Of a stretch of DNA of 64,000 bases, positions 8,374-17,733 are shown piece by piece. The translations under genes were made by a program, and so were the position numbers. Source of the DNA: SAR86 cluster bacterium (GTDB lineage: Bacteria; Pseudomonadota; Gammaproteobacteria; Magnimaribacterales; TMED112); the NCBI GenBank assembly GCA_023703535.1, contig CP097967.1:984156-1048155 (forward strand). The letters run 5' to 3'. Within the stretch, counting starts at the first letter, position 1; every line of letters starts with the position of its first letter. The notes below the pieces were generated by a model that saw only the letters and a list, made by a program, of their open reading frames with translations, made no database searches and was not told where the DNA came from.

Positions 8374-10434
8374 ATGTCGGAAGGAAATAAAATAAATGCA
8401 ACTTCTTTACCTATATCTTCATTAAAAGGGGTTGGTGAAAAACTTTCAAATTCTTTAATAAAACTTGGTATTAGAAACCTCGAAGACTTGCTATTTCACT
8501 TTCCAATTGATTATTTAGATAGAACTAAGCTGGAACAAATAGCTGACTTAACCCCTGAAAATGACTTTGTAATAAGAGGTGAAATAGAAAAGGTTTCACA
8601 AACTTTCGTTCCCAGAAAGATGTTGTTGGTAAAAGTCAAAGATAACAGTGGACATATCTTTTTAAGATTTTTTTATTATTTCCCAAGTTTAAGAAATATA
8701 TTTAAAGAAGGAGCAAACATCCAAGTTGCTGGAAAAAGTAGATTAGGGAGATATGGTTTAGAAACAATTCATCCTGATTATGAGATTTTAAATAATGAAG
8801 ATTTTATTCCAAAGATACTTCCAAAATATCGTTTAACGAAAGGAATAACACAGCAAAAAATAAGGAAAATAATATCTCAAACATGTGAACTTTTAAGAGA
8901 TAAGAAAATTGAGATAGATGATTATATTAACCATCCAAATTTTCAATCCCTAAATGATGCAGTTGTAGGAATCCATCAACCAGATCATAAAAATCCGATA
9001 AATGACTATTTAATAGGAGGAGAATCAGAAGCAAGATTGAGAATTGGTTTAGAAGAAATCATTGCAAATAAAATAAGTTATCTGTCAATAAAAGAGCAGA
9101 ATCAGAATAGGCCTGCTGAAAAATTTAAAAACAACACACTAGCAACAAATATTGAAGAAAATTTACCTTTCTCATTAACAACAGATCAAAAAAAGAGCTA
9201 TCAAGAAATTGCTGAAGATATGGCATCAGGATCACCGATGTTAAGACTTCTTCAGGGAGATGTAGGGTCTGGTAAAACAATTGTTGCAGCACTTATTGCT
9301 GCGCATGTAGTAGAGGACCAAAAACAGGTAGTTATTCTTGCTCCTACCACTATTCTTGCAAACCAACATTATGAGAGTTTCTGTGAATGGTATGGGAATA
9401 ATGAAAATATAGTTTTACTTACTTCAAAACTTCCAGTTAAAGAAAAAAGGGAGATTTATCAAAAAATAAGTGATGGAATAGTAAAAATAATAATAGGCAC
9501 ACATGCAGTATTTCAGGATGAGTTAATTTATCAAAATTTATCGCTTGTTATATATGATGAGCAACATAGATTTGGTGTAAATCAGAGACTAAAACTTAAA
9601 GAAAAAGCAAATGATTATCCCCATCAACTCCTTCTTTCGGCAACGCCAATACCAAGAACTATGGCAATGGGTGTTTTATCAGGTTTAGATATCTCTACAA
9701 TCAAATCACTTCCACCTAACAGAATTCCGGTTACGACTTCAACCCTTACAAATTCAAAAAGAGATGCACTAATTAAAAGAATTCAAAATGCTATTGCGAA
9801 CGATTCACAGGTTTACTGGGTTTGCCCTTTAATTGAAGAGAGTGAAAATGAGCTAACAGGCATAGAGGAACTAGAAAAAATTTTAAAAAAAGAATTTTCG
9901 AAAAATGATTATGAAATTATTCATGGAAAAATGAAGGATGATGAGAAGAAAGCAATTATAAAAAACTTTAAAGAATGTAAAACTAAAATTCTTCTTGCTA
10001 CTACTGTAATAGAAGTTGGAATAGATGTACCTGATGCAAACATAATGGTAATTGAAAATGCAGAAAGATTTGGTCTTTCACAATTGCATCAATTAAGAGG
10101 AAGAGTAGGAAGAGGAACAAAAGAGAGTTTCTGTATATTAATGCATAGTGAAACTCTTTCGGAAATATCAAAGGAAAGATTAAGAATTATTACTGAAACT
10201 TCAGATGGATTTTCAATCGCAGAGTCAGATTTAAAATTACGTGGCCCTGGTGATATATTGGGACTTTCACAAACTGGGCTACCTAGTTTTACTTTTTACG
10301 ATCTTTTATCTAATAAAGAATTGCAGAATGAAGCAGATAAATATGCAAAAGATATTATAAAACTACCAGTTGAATCCCAAAGAAAAATTATTGAGAGGTG
10401 GTTCCCAGCCCATCTTGAGTTATCTGATGTTTAG
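8374..10434 (+). CDS. recG: ATP-dependent DNA helicase RecG
   Basis: Branch-migrating helicase acting on stalled forks and recombination junctions. The N-terminal wedge/OB domain is followed by helicase motifs: GDVGSGKT Walker A (around residue 295), LAPTTILANQH, the DEQH box in YDEQHRFGV, SATPIPRTM, and the motif VI region LRGRVGRG. Total 686 residues, normal for RecG. In E. coli recG also lies downstream of spoT; here it is divergent from yicC. The last 4 bp overlap the convergent small membrane gene. Confidence 0.96.
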   Translation: MSEGNKINATSLPISSLKGVGEKLSNSLIKLGIRNLEDLLFHFPIDYLDRTKLEQIADLTPENDFVIRGEIEKVSQTFVPRKMLLVKVKDNSGHIFLRFFYYFPSLRNIFKEGANIQVAGKSRLGRYGLETIHPDYEILNNEDFIPKILPKYRLTKGITQQKIRKIISQTCELLRDKKIEIDDYINHPNFQSLNDAVVGIHQPDHKNPINDYLIGGESEARLRIGLEEIIANKISYLSIKEQNQNRPAEKFKNNTLATNIEENLPFSLTTDQKKSYQEIAEDMASGSPMLRLLQGDVGSGKTIVAALIAAHVVEDQKQVVILAPTTILANQHYESFCEWYGNNENIVLLTSKLPVKEKREIYQKISDGIVKIIIGTHAVFQDELIYQNLSLVIYDEQHRFGVNQRLKLKEKANDYPHQLLLSATPIPRTMAMGVLSGLDISTIKSLPPNRIPVTTSTLTNSKRDALIKRIQNAIANDSQVYWVCPLIEESENELTGIEELEKILKKEFSKNDYEIIHGKMKDDEKKAIIKNFKECKTKILLATTVIEVGIDVPDANIMVIENAERFGLSQLHQLRGRVGRGTKESFCILMHSETLSEISKERLRIITETSDGFSIAESDLKLRGPGDILGLSQTGLPSFTFYDLLSNKELQNEADKYAKDIIKLPVESQRKIIERWFPAHLELSDV

Positions 10435-10634
10435 TTATGAGCAATTGAATAAATGGTATTAAATAAAATTCCTGTCCCAAGTGTTCCAAAAATTAAAATT
10501 AAATAATCTATAAGAGTTACTGCAAACAATTTTTTCCAACTCTGCTCAGGATTTACTTTTTTAAATGCAGCTATTTTAAAAAAAGTGAAAGCAAATAGAA
10601 ATACAACTGCACCAAGAATAAAAATACTTGTCAT
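10431..10634 (-). CDS. Small two-helix membrane protein, unknown
   Basis: A 67-residue protein I do not recognise. It has one hydrophobic segment at the N-terminus (residues ~3-22), a short polar piece (KKVNPEQSWKK) and a second segment (~36-60). It starts one base after the stop region of the pyrophosphatase gene and overlaps recG by 4 bp, so it is probably the last gene of the symporter-pyrophosphatase transcript. A role alongside the pyrophosphatase is possible but not shown. Confidence 0.6.
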   Translation of the reverse strand: MTSIFILGAVVFLFAFTFFKIAAFKKVNPEQSWKKLFAVTLIDYLILIFGTLGTGILFNTIYSIAHN

Positions 10635-12646
10635 TAAAGTAATGGAGCTATCACTAGGCTAACAATAGCCATAACATTAATTAATATATTCATTGAAGGT
10701 CCTGAAGTGTCTTTAAAAGGATCACCGACAGTATCACCTACAACGGTTGCTGAATGTGTATCAGTACCCTTTCCACCAAAGTTACCCTTCTCAACAAATT
10801 TCTTAGCATTATCCCAAGCGCCTCCAGCATTAGCCATCATCAGAGCCATTAAAACACATCCTAGTAATGCTCCAGCTAACATGCCGCCAAGATGAATTGG
10901 TCCTAAAACAAAACCTACAATTACTGGTGACAGTATTGCAATTGCTCCAGGCAATAACATTTTATTTAAAGCAGCTTTAGTTGCTATATCTACACACTTT
11001 GCATTATCTGGTTCGGCTTTTCCCTCCAGTAAGCCTGGAATTTCTCTAAATTGTCTTCTAATTTCTTCAATCATTTCAAATGCTGCATCCCCAACTGCTG
11101 TCATAGTAATTGATGAAACCAAGAATGGAATTGAGCCTCCAATAAACATGCCCATTAAAACTTTTGGATCATCTAATGAAAGCTGCTCTACATCAGCAGC
11201 TAACATGTAAGCTGCAATAATCGCTAATGCTGCAAGAGCTGCTGCTCCAATTGCAAACCCCTTTCCTATTGCTGCTGTAGTATTTCCAAGTTCATCTAAT
11301 GAATCTGTTATTTCTCTAACTTCACTTTTCATACCGCTCATTTCTGCAATACCGCCAGCATTATCTGCAACAGGCCCATATGCATCTATTGCCATCGTAA
11401 TTCCTACTGTTGACAACATTCCAACTGCTGCAATGCCTACGCCGTATAAACCTGAGAAATATGTAGATAATCCAACTATACCTGCAATTACAAATAAAGG
11501 CAGAACTACTGATTGCATCCCTACACTTAAACCAGTAATCATTACAGTTGCAGGCCCAGTTTCACCAGATTTTGCTATTTTGCCAACTGGAGAATTTTCT
11601 GTATCCCCCCCTGTGTAGTATTCAGTAATGAGTCCAATTAAAATTCCACCAACCGCTCCAGTAAGCACAGAATAGAAATATTTCATTTCTATAGGAGAGT
11701 AGTAAATACTTACACCAGCAAATATAAGGAAAATTACTGGTGACAAAAACGTTCCCCATCTAAGTGCAACTGCAGGTGATCTAGACACTTGTGTTCTTAC
11801 AATACCTATACCAATCAAAGAACAAAATAACCCAGAAGCTGCAAGCCATAAAGGTAAAAACATCAAATTTGGATCTAACATTGTTGCTGCAATTGCGATT
11901 GATGCAATCATTGCACCGCAATAAGATTCAAAAATATCTGAACCCATTCCAGCAATATCGCCAACATTATCGCCAACATTATCTGCGATAACACCTGGAT
12001 TTCTTGGATCATCTTCAGGTATTCCAGCCTCAATTTTTCCTACAAGGTCAGCACCAACATCTGCACTTTTTGTGTAAATTCCTCCACCAACTCTTGAAAA
12101 TAAAGCTACTGCTGAAGCACCAACACCAAAACCTTCTAGGGCTTTTGCAATTTTATCGAGATCATCTATTGCTCCAGAGAAGTAGAAAAACAATCCACCT
12201 AAGCCAACTAACCCCATTGATGCAACACACAGTCCCATGATTGAACCACCAAAAAAAGATATTGATAAAGCTTGTTCTTGACCATGATTTTCTGCAGCTG
12301 TAGCTGTTCTTACATTAGCTTTTGTTGCTGAGTACATTCCTATGAATCCTGCAATTGCAGATGAAAGTGCGCCAACTGCGATCGCTAAGGCTGTGTACCA
12401 GCCTAGTGGTGAAAGTCCGCAAGCTAAAACTAAGGCTAGAACTACTGGAGCAAGGATTTTGTATTCAGTTATCATGAATACTTTAGCTCCTAGATGTATT
12501 TGATCTCCAATTTTTACGACTGATTGTTTACCAGCCGGAAATTTCATTATTAATCCATATAAAATAAATGCGAATATTAGCCCTATAAAGCCTGTTGCAA
12601 ATGGTCCCCAAGGGTCCATTGGTCCAATTATTAAAGTCTCCATCAT
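10634..12646 (-). CDS. hppA: Membrane ion-pumping pyrophosphatase, K+-dependent type
   Basis: Couples pyrophosphate hydrolysis to pumping of H+ or Na+ across the inner membrane. Polytopic, 670 residues. The substrate-site motifs DVGADLVGK (196-204) and DNVGDNVGD (222-230) are intact. In the [10 protein letters not shown] motif (454-463) residue 458 is Ala where K+-independent enzymes carry Lys, so a potassium-stimulated enzyme is expected from known family rules. Such enzymes can move Na+ or H+; the sequence alone does not settle which. The start overlaps the upstream symporter stop as TAATG. Confidence 0.95.
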   Translation of the reverse strand: MMETLIIGPMDPWGPFATGFIGLIFAFILYGLIMKFPAGKQSVVKIGDQIHLGAKVFMITEYKILAPVVLALVLACGLSPLGWYTALAIAVGALSSAIAGFIGMYSATKANVRTATAAENHGQEQALSISFFGGSIMGLCVASMGLVGLGGLFFYFSGAIDDLDKIAKALEGFGVGASAVALFSRVGGGIYTKSADVGADLVGKIEAGIPEDDPRNPGVIADNVGDNVGDIAGMGSDIFESYCGAMIASIAIAATMLDPNLMFLPLWLAASGLFCSLIGIGIVRTQVSRSPAVALRWGTFLSPVIFLIFAGVSIYYSPIEMKYFYSVLTGAVGGILIGLITEYYTGGDTENSPVGKIAKSGETGPATVMITGLSVGMQSVVLPLFVIAGIVGLSTYFSGLYGVGIAAVGMLSTVGITMAIDAYGPVADNAGGIAEMSGMKSEVREITDSLDELGNTTAAIGKGFAIGAAALAALAIIAAYMLAADVEQLSLDDPKVLMGMFIGGSIPFLVSSITMTAVGDAAFEMIEEIRRQFREIPGLLEGKAEPDNAKCVDIATKAALNKMLLPGAIAILSPVIVGFVLGPIHLGGMLAGALLGCVLMALMMANAGGAWDNAKKFVEKGNFGGKGTDTHSATVVGDTVGDPFKDTSGPSMNILINVMAIVSLVIAPLL

Positions 12647-13908
12647 TATCCCAACTTGTTAAATGTTTTTTCTTCTAATTCACTTTCAGATTTAGCTACT
12701 ATACATGAGACTGCGGCATCTCCGCAAACATTTACTGAGGTTCGGATCATATCTAAAATTCTGTCTACAGCTAAAATTAAACCAATTGCATCTAAAGGCA
12801 ATCCTACTGATCCTAAGATAAGAGCGAGAGTCACTGTCCCTGCCGATGGTACTGCCGCAGTTCCAATTGAAGTTACCATTGCAAGTAAAACTATTTGACC
12901 ATACTGAACAAGAGAGAGGTCTACTCCGACTGTGCTCGCAATAAACATTGTAGCTAGCCCCTGCATTATTGCTGTTCCATCCATATTTATGGTAGCGCCA
13001 ACAGGGACAACAAAGGAGGCAACATCTTTTTTTACACCTAGATCATCTGATACGGTTTTCAAAGTTACTGGAATTGTTGCAGCACTTGATGATGTTGAAA
13101 AAGCGAATAAAGCTACGTTTCTCATTTTTCTAAAGAAAATAATTGGATTTAAATTTGCAAAAATTTTAAGTATTAACGAATAGGTAAAAAATAAATGAAA
13201 AAATAAGACAAACATTAAAATTAAAACATATTGAGCAAGGTCTCCAAAAACATTTAGTCCTTTTGCCATTACATAACTTCCGATTAAGCAAAATACTCCA
13301 AAAGGTGCAAAATTCATGATCAGTAAAACAATTTTTAAAAAGACAATATTCATTTTTTCAAAAGCTTTTGAAAGCCCTGAAGTCAAATCATCTGTGAGAT
13401 TTAATGCAATACCAAATAAAATACTTATGAAAACAATACCTAACATATTATTCTCTACAAAAGCTCCAAAAATATTACTTGGAAATATTCTTAGTACAGT
13501 TTGATAAAGATCTGCACTTCCCTGCACAGGTTCATAAGATTCAACTTCACCCTCGTACCCAGATAAATTAAATACCCAACCAAAAAATAAAGCTAAAGAA
13601 ACAGCTAATCCTGTAGTCAGTAGATATAAACCAATTGTTTTAGTTGCTATAGAGCCAAGCTTAACCATATTTGAAAGAGAGGATATACCTGAGACCAATG
13701 AGAAAAATACTAAAGGAACTACAATCAATAAAAGAAGATTCTTAAATACCTGTCCTCCAAGATTAAAAATATATTTTTCAACAGCTAGAAATACATCAAC
13801 TGGTATTTGTGCTTGGAAATAGAAAAATATGGAAGCAATTATTACCCCGAGTGTCATTCCCAATAAGACATTTCTTGTTAAATTTTTTGGTGCATCTAAT
13901 GTTTTCAT
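12646..13908 (-). CDS. Dicarboxylate/amino acid:cation symporter (DAACS family)
   Basis: Inner-membrane secondary transporter of the sodium:dicarboxylate family, 420 residues with about eight membrane segments. The serine-rich [12 protein letters not shown] stretch (re-entrant loop HP1, ~285) and the [10 protein letters not shown] motif (~310) are the substrate and cation-binding signatures; a second hairpin is seen as [12 protein letters not shown]. Substrate (C4-dicarboxylates, glutamate or aspartate) cannot be fixed. It overlaps both rubredoxin (4 bp, upstream) and the pyrophosphatase (1 bp, downstream). Confidence 0.92.
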   Translation of the reverse strand: MKTLDAPKNLTRNVLLGMTLGVIIASIFFYFQAQIPVDVFLAVEKYIFNLGGQVFKNLLLLIVVPLVFFSLVSGISSLSNMVKLGSIATKTIGLYLLTTGLAVSLALFFGWVFNLSGYEGEVESYEPVQGSADLYQTVLRIFPSNIFGAFVENNMLGIVFISILFGIALNLTDDLTSGLSKAFEKMNIVFLKIVLLIMNFAPFGVFCLIGSYVMAKGLNVFGDLAQYVLILMFVLFFHLFFTYSLILKIFANLNPIIFFRKMRNVALFAFSTSSSAATIPVTLKTVSDDLGVKKDVASFVVPVGATINMDGTAIMQGLATMFIASTVGVDLSLVQYGQIVLLAMVTSIGTAAVPSAGTVTLALILGSVGLPLDAIGLILAVDRILDMIRTSVNVCGDAAVSCIVAKSESELEEKTFNKLG

Positions 13909-14075
13909 ATTTCTACCATATCAAAATCTTCTTTACCTACTCCACATTCCGGGCAAACCCAGTCTTCCGGTACATCTTCCCATCTAGTGCCAGGTTCCAG
14001 TCCATCCTCTGGATGCCCTTTTTCTTCATCATACACCCAACCGCAGACAATGCATTCCCATTTTTTAAATTCCAT
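13905..14075 (-). CDS. Rubredoxin
   Basis: Small one-iron electron carrier. The 56-residue product has two CxxC pairs, CIVCGW and CPECGVGK, that bind iron through four cysteines, with the conserved YDEEKG and PEDWVCP stretches between. ATG 14075 gives the normal rubredoxin length; a start at 14117 would add 14 residues lacking family similarity. Rubredoxin genes lie near ubiC-ubiA in pseudomonads as well. Partner is unknown. Confidence 0.95.
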   Translation of the reverse strand: MEFKKWECIVCGWVYDEEKGHPEDGLEPGTRWEDVPEDWVCPECGVGKEDFDMVEI

Positions 14076-14123
14076 AAATATCTCTTTTCTAAGGATGGTA
14101 TTATAATCAATCCTCACATATTT

Positions 14124-14600
14124 ATGACACCTTTAATTGAAACAAACTGGGAGCTTTTCGATGAAAAAGAGAATGTTGATTTCAAACAAATGAATGGATG
14201 GATTAGTGAAGATAAATCACTAATTAATCGACTAGAAAATAAGTATGGAACAATTAATTTAGAAGTTCTTAATGAGGAAGAAACTGAATATTCAGATAAA
14301 GAATTAGGCTTTGAACGGGTAAAGGGGAACTTAAGAAAAGTTTTTCTCAAAGCACAAAAAGATATTGTTTATGCCGAATCTTTTTTTAGTTCAAAAGTTT
14401 ATAAAAAATTTCCTAAATTTAAGCGGCTAGCTAATGAACCCTTAGGAAAATATCTTTTTAATAACCCTTTGATATCAAAAAAAGAAACTTATGTTGCAAA
14501 ATATTCTTTAGGAAATAATAAATACTTAGGTAGAAAATGTATTTATGATTTAGATGGAGAAAGTTTTTTTGTAGTAGAAGTTTTTTTATTTCATGAATAA
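14124..14600 (+). CDS. ubiC: Chorismate lyase
   Basis: Splits chorismate to 4-hydroxybenzoate and pyruvate, first committed step of ubiquinone synthesis. Sequence identity is weak but the pattern fits: [13 protein letters not shown] near the N-terminus, VYAESFF around residue 87, NEPLGKYLF around 110 and the C-terminal [20 protein letters not shown] chose ATG 14124 (158 residues); a far upstream start in the same frame would run through rubredoxin. ubiA follows with an 8-bp overlap, which strongly supports the call. Confidence 0.85.
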   Translation: MTPLIETNWELFDEKENVDFKQMNGWISEDKSLINRLENKYGTINLEVLNEEETEYSDKELGFERVKGNLRKVFLKAQKDIVYAESFFSSKVYKKFPKFKRLANEPLGKYLFNNPLISKKETYVAKYSLGNNKYLGRKCIYDLDGESFFVVEVFLFHE

Positions 14601-15441
14601 ATTTAATGCATATTTGAATCTCATAAGATTCTATAATCCAATTGGTTTTTGGTTATTGTTGTGGCCTGGAATGTGGGGGCTCTTTATGAGTGAAAATTTT
14701 GAAATTAAGCACTTTGCTATAGTTTTGGTAGGAGCATTTCTAACAAGATCTCTAGGTTGTGCAATAAATGATTATTTTGACATTGGTTTTGATAGCCAGG
14801 TCAAAAGAACAAAGAATAGACCACTTGCAAATAAAACATTATCTAAAGTTGAAGCCTTAATTTGTATTATTTTTTTAGGAATGATGTGTCTATTTATTCT
14901 CTATTTAACAAACTTATTTGTGATCTTATTTGTTCTACTTGTGGCCGCACCATTAATAATTGTCTATCCACTTACAAAAAGATTTCTGCCAATACCGCAG
15001 CTATTTTTGGGGTTAACTTTCGGTTTATCTTTGCCTATTTCATATGCCATAGTCGAGCAAAATATTTCTTTTGATATTCTGTTGATGTATTTAGCATGTG
15101 TATGTTGGATTACTGCATATGATAGTCTCTATGCAATGAACGATATAGAGGATGATAAAAAAATTTCCATAAACTCACTTCCAATATTTTTCGGACAAAA
15201 TAGATACATTGCTATACAAGTTTTCTTTGGAATCTTTTTGGCGATAATGTTTTTTATTTCTTTTAAAAACTCTTTGAGCATTTTATCGATAGGTATTTTT
15301 TTCATTATTTACCAAATTTATTTTCAAATTAAATTGTCAAAATCTGGTCAACATTTTGAAGCCTTTCAATCTAACAGCCATATAGGACTTGTTATTGCTA
15401 CTTTAATATTTTTAGAAAATCATCATGACTTACTCTATTAA
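14593..15441 (+). CDS. ubiA: 4-hydroxybenzoate polyprenyltransferase
   Basis: Attaches the polyprenyl tail to 4-hydroxybenzoate in ubiquinone synthesis. The 282-residue integral membrane protein has both aspartate-rich motifs that hold Mg-pyrophosphate: NDYFDIGFD (~58-66) and a second at YAMNDIEDD (~176-184). N-terminal RFYNPIGFWLLLWP matches the UbiA family. It overlaps ubiC upstream and the FemAB-like gene downstream. Confidence 0.95.
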   Translation: MNKFNAYLNLIRFYNPIGFWLLLWPGMWGLFMSENFEIKHFAIVLVGAFLTRSLGCAINDYFDIGFDSQVKRTKNRPLANKTLSKVEALICIIFLGMMCLFILYLTNLFVILFVLLVAAPLIIVYPLTKRFLPIPQLFLGLTFGLSLPISYAIVEQNISFDILLMYLACVCWITAYDSLYAMNDIEDDKKISINSLPIFFGQNRYIAIQVFFGIFLAIMFFISFKNSLSILSIGIFFIIYQIYFQIKLSKSGQHFEAFQSNSHIGLVIATLIFLENHHDLLY

Positions 15442-16522
15442 AAAAAATTGTAAGCAACTCAAAACGACAATAAGTCAAAACCAAAAAAGGGAAGACATAT
15501 TTTTTTCATTTGAATTCTTAAGTGCCCTAGAGGAGTCAGACTGCTTAGATGCAGATTCTGGTTGGACACCAAATTATTTAGTTCATGAAACAGATGCAGT
15601 TATTCCATTCTATGAGAAAGAAAATAGTCATGGAGAATTTGTATTCGATTATGCCTGGGCAAATGCTTATTTTAGGTATGGTCAAAGGTATTATCCGAAA
15701 CTTGTAATGAGTGTGCCTTTTACACCAGTAGATGGTAATAGAATTTTTTCTAAATCGAATAAAGATGGGATGTCTGCTCTTAATAGTCTTGTTGATTATA
15801 CAAGGCAAAATGATTTCTCATCATTACATGCTTTATTTGTTGCGAAAGAACAAAGAGATATCTTTAGCTCTCAAGAATTTATTGAAAGAAATGATTGCAA
15901 TTTTGTATGGAAAAACCAATCTTATAGTGATTTTGATGATTTTTTAGAGGCTCTCTCCTCTAGACACAGAAAGAATATTAAGAAAGAAAGAAAATATATT
16001 AATTCTCTAGGGATAGAGTTTGAGATTGTAAAAAATATTAAAAAGGAAGATTGGGATGATTTTTATCTTTTCTATGCTCTTACATATGTAAAGAGAGGTC
16101 AAAAACCATATTTAAATGAAAACTTTTTCTTAAAATTATCCAATCTAAAGCCTCAGATTATTTTTGCTCACAAAGGAGGTTACAGAATAGCAGCAGCTCT
16201 ATTCTTTAATAATAAGGACACTCTTTATGGTAGGTACTGGGGTTCTAAAGAGGAAATTAATTATCTGCATTTTGAGATGTGCTACTACCAGGGAATTGAA
16301 CTTGCTATTAATCAAAAAAACCAAAATTTTGATCCTGGGATACAGGGCCATCATAAGCTCAAAAGAGGTTTTGAGCCAATAATAAATACTTCATTCCATT
16401 GGATAAAAAATTCAGAATTTCGTAAAGCAATAAGAAAGTTCTGTGATGAAGAATCTAAAAATATCTTCCAGTATTTTGAGCAATCAAAAAAATATTTACC
16501 TTATAAAAATGCAGGAATATGA
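15425..16522 (+). CDS. FemAB/GNAT-like acyltransferase (PF04339 family)
   Basis: 365-residue cytosolic protein of the DUF482/PF04339 family, built on a GNAT-like fold and often named peptidoglycan biosynthesis/recognition protein without proof of function. Supporting features: WTPNYLVHETDAVIPFY near residue 40, FVFDYAWANAYFRYG, SVPFTPVDGNRI (~95), SSRHRKNIKKERK (~180), GRYWGS and the C-terminal FDPGIQGHHKLKRGFEP. It overlaps ubiA upstream and DUF1249 downstream. Confidence 0.82.
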   Translation: MTYSIKKNCKQLKTTISQNQKREDIFFSFEFLSALEESDCLDADSGWTPNYLVHETDAVIPFYEKENSHGEFVFDYAWANAYFRYGQRYYPKLVMSVPFTPVDGNRIFSKSNKDGMSALNSLVDYTRQNDFSSLHALFVAKEQRDIFSSQEFIERNDCNFVWKNQSYSDFDDFLEALSSRHRKNIKKERKYINSLGIEFEIVKNIKKEDWDDFYLFYALTYVKRGQKPYLNENFFLKLSNLKPQIIFAHKGGYRIAAALFFNNKDTLYGRYWGSKEEINYLHFEMCYYQGIELAINQKNQNFDPGIQGHHKLKRGFEPIINTSFHWIKNSEFRKAIRKFCDEESKNIFQYFEQSKKYLPYKNAGI

Positions 16523-16922
16523 GAAAACAAATCATCATATTGTAATTTGTTCAGCAAATTATCTTAGATTAAAAAAAATTCTAAAAAATTTTTCTGAAAC
16601 TAAGGTAGAACTTAATAGAAAAGAAAAAAAAAGTAGATTCAAAGCTAAATTTTTATTAAAAAAATTATCAAAACATACTACAGATTCAGTTCTTGAGTTT
16701 TCAAACCTTGATTCATCTTTTCTAAATGTCTTCAATATTGAAATAAATATTTATCATGATGTTGAACTTGCTGAGGTAAAATCTCTTAATGGTTTTCATC
16801 CGAATAAATTTCCATTCCAAAGTGAAAATATTCCTAAATCTGAAGACGAAAAGTCTCAACAAAATAGATTTTTAACGGAAGTTCTTGATACCATCTTAAC
16901 AGGAGATTTTTATGAAGAATAA
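16509..16922 (+). CDS. yqiB: DUF1249 family protein (YqiB-like)
   Basis: 137-residue protein resembling E. coli YqiB: IYHDVELAEV, a PNKFPFQ stretch and the C-terminal KSQQNRFLTEVLDTIL correspond to conserved YqiB positions. Function is not known in the family. I chose ATG 16509 over a start at 16443 that lies deep in the preceding gene. It overlaps the next gene, a YqiA-like esterase; yqiB and yqiA are neighbours in E. coli too (with cpdA between them, absent here). Confidence 0.8.
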   Translation: MQEYEKTNHHIVICSANYLRLKKILKNFSETKVELNRKEKKSRFKAKFLLKKLSKHTTDSVLEFSNLDSSFLNVFNIEINIYHDVELAEVKSLNGFHPNKFPFQSENIPKSEDEKSQQNRFLTEVLDTILTGDFYEE

Positions 16923-17487
16923 AAAACTAATTATTTACATTCATGGCTGGAATTCGCATAAGAAAGCACGTAAGGCAGTTCTTATTGCCGATGAGCTTAA
17001 ATCGAATATAGATTTTGAGGTATGTTCTCTCACTCTTCATCACCATCCTAGAGAAGCAATAAGCCAACTTACAGAAATTATAGAAATGGAGAGAAAAAAC
17101 AGAGAGGTTTGTCTTATTGGAAGCTCACTCGGGGGTTATTTTTCTGTTTACCTTGCAGAAAAGTACAATTTGAAAGCTGCAATGATTAATCCTGCAGTTT
17201 GGGCATACAAAATTTTTAAGAATAATATGGGTAAAAATATTAATGGTAATACTGGTGTAGAGTACATCGTTGATGACGAATGGGTTAATAGTCTCAAGGA
17301 AATATTTATTGAAAAAATAACTCATGAAAATTATTTGGTTTTACTTCAAACCGGAGATGAGACCCTTAATTATGAGTTTGCAGAAAAATACTTTAAAGGT
17401 TCAAAAATAGAAATTGATAAAGGTGGCAATCATAGTTTTGAAAATTTAGAATCAAAAATTCCAAATATTCTTGATCATTTCTCATAA
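16912..17487 (+). CDS. yqiA: YqiA-like esterase
   Basis: Small alpha/beta hydrolase of the UPF0227/YqiA type, 191 residues. IYIHGWNSH near the N-terminus forms the oxyanion side, GSSLGGYF (~70-77) holds the nucleophile serine, and GGNHSFEN near the end gives the catalytic histidine; the acid is probably in LQTGDETL. E. coli YqiA hydrolyses short acyl esters; the physiological substrate is unknown. It ends the ubiC-ubiA-femAB-like-yqiB-yqiA run. Confidence 0.85.
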   Translation: MKNKKLIIYIHGWNSHKKARKAVLIADELKSNIDFEVCSLTLHHHPREAISQLTEIIEMERKNREVCLIGSSLGGYFSVYLAEKYNLKAAMINPAVWAYKIFKNNMGKNINGNTGVEYIVDDEWVNSLKEIFIEKITHENYLVLLQTGDETLNYEFAEKYFKGSKIEIDKGGNHSFENLESKIPNILDHFS

Positions 17488-17548
17488 AAACTCCTAATAC
17501 TGAAATTTCCTTGCTTATAAAGACAAAAAGTTTTAAATTTAAATTGCA

Positions 17549-17577
17549 TTTAGACTTTGCACCATACTCCTTATATT
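17549..17577 (+). promoter_or_regulatory. Candidate promoter of the glutamine synthetase transcript
   Basis: TTTAGA at 17549-17554 and TATATT at 17572-17577 are 17 bp apart and would start transcription near 17584, just before the riboswitch. The -35 match is weak (4 of 6). Confidence 0.35.
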
Positions 17578-17599
17578 TGAGGAGCCCTATAGGGTAAAA

Positions 17600-17682
17600 G
17601 GTTAAAATCGTTCATCTTCGAAAGAAGACGGAAGTAAGCGAAAGCTGAAGGAACGCGGCGTTAAACCCGATCGAGTTTAACT
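17600..17682 (+). ncRNA. Glutamine riboswitch (glnA RNA motif) with switching helix
   Basis: The region folds as a three-way junction. P1 is CGTTC 17609-17613 with GAACG 17651-17655; P2 is TCTTC 17615-17619 with GAAGA 17624-17628 around a GAAA tetraloop; P3 is AGC/GCT 17637-17646, also closed by GAAA. The conserved strands CGTTCATC, GACGGAAGTA and TGAAGGAACGC agree with my memory of the glnA/glutamine aptamer described from cyanobacteria and marine metagenomes. It lies about 80 bases before a glutamine synthetase start. An adjacent hairpin (17660-17666 with 17675-17681) competes with an enclosing helix, see findings. Confidence 0.9.
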
Positions 17683-17723
17683 TCATTACTCCTGCAGATA
17701 AAAATGCAAAAAATTTTATTTTA

Positions 17724-17728
17724 AGGAG
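17724..17728 (+). promoter_or_regulatory. Shine-Dalgarno site, target of possible sequestration
   Basis: AGGAG lies 5 nt before the glutamine synthetase ATG. CTCCT at 17689-17693, just after the riboswitch, is its exact complement and could hide it. Confidence 0.6.
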
Positions 17729-17733
17729 ACTTT

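Noticed and set aside
10707-12240. Several plus-strand frames across the pyrophosphatase gene
   Set aside because: Shadows of a strongly conserved minus-strand gene; compositions are proline/histidine-rich and implausible as proteins.
13809-14123. Long N-terminal extension of the ubiC frame
   Set aside because: It is antisense to rubredoxin and the symporter start; UbiC family length fits ATG 14124.
17578-17594. AGGAG at 17580-17584 and palindrome CCCTATAGGG at 17585-17594 as part of the switch
   Set aside because: The candidate -10 box puts the transcript start at about 17584, so the AGGAG is probably not transcribed; the palindrome may simply be a leader hairpin.
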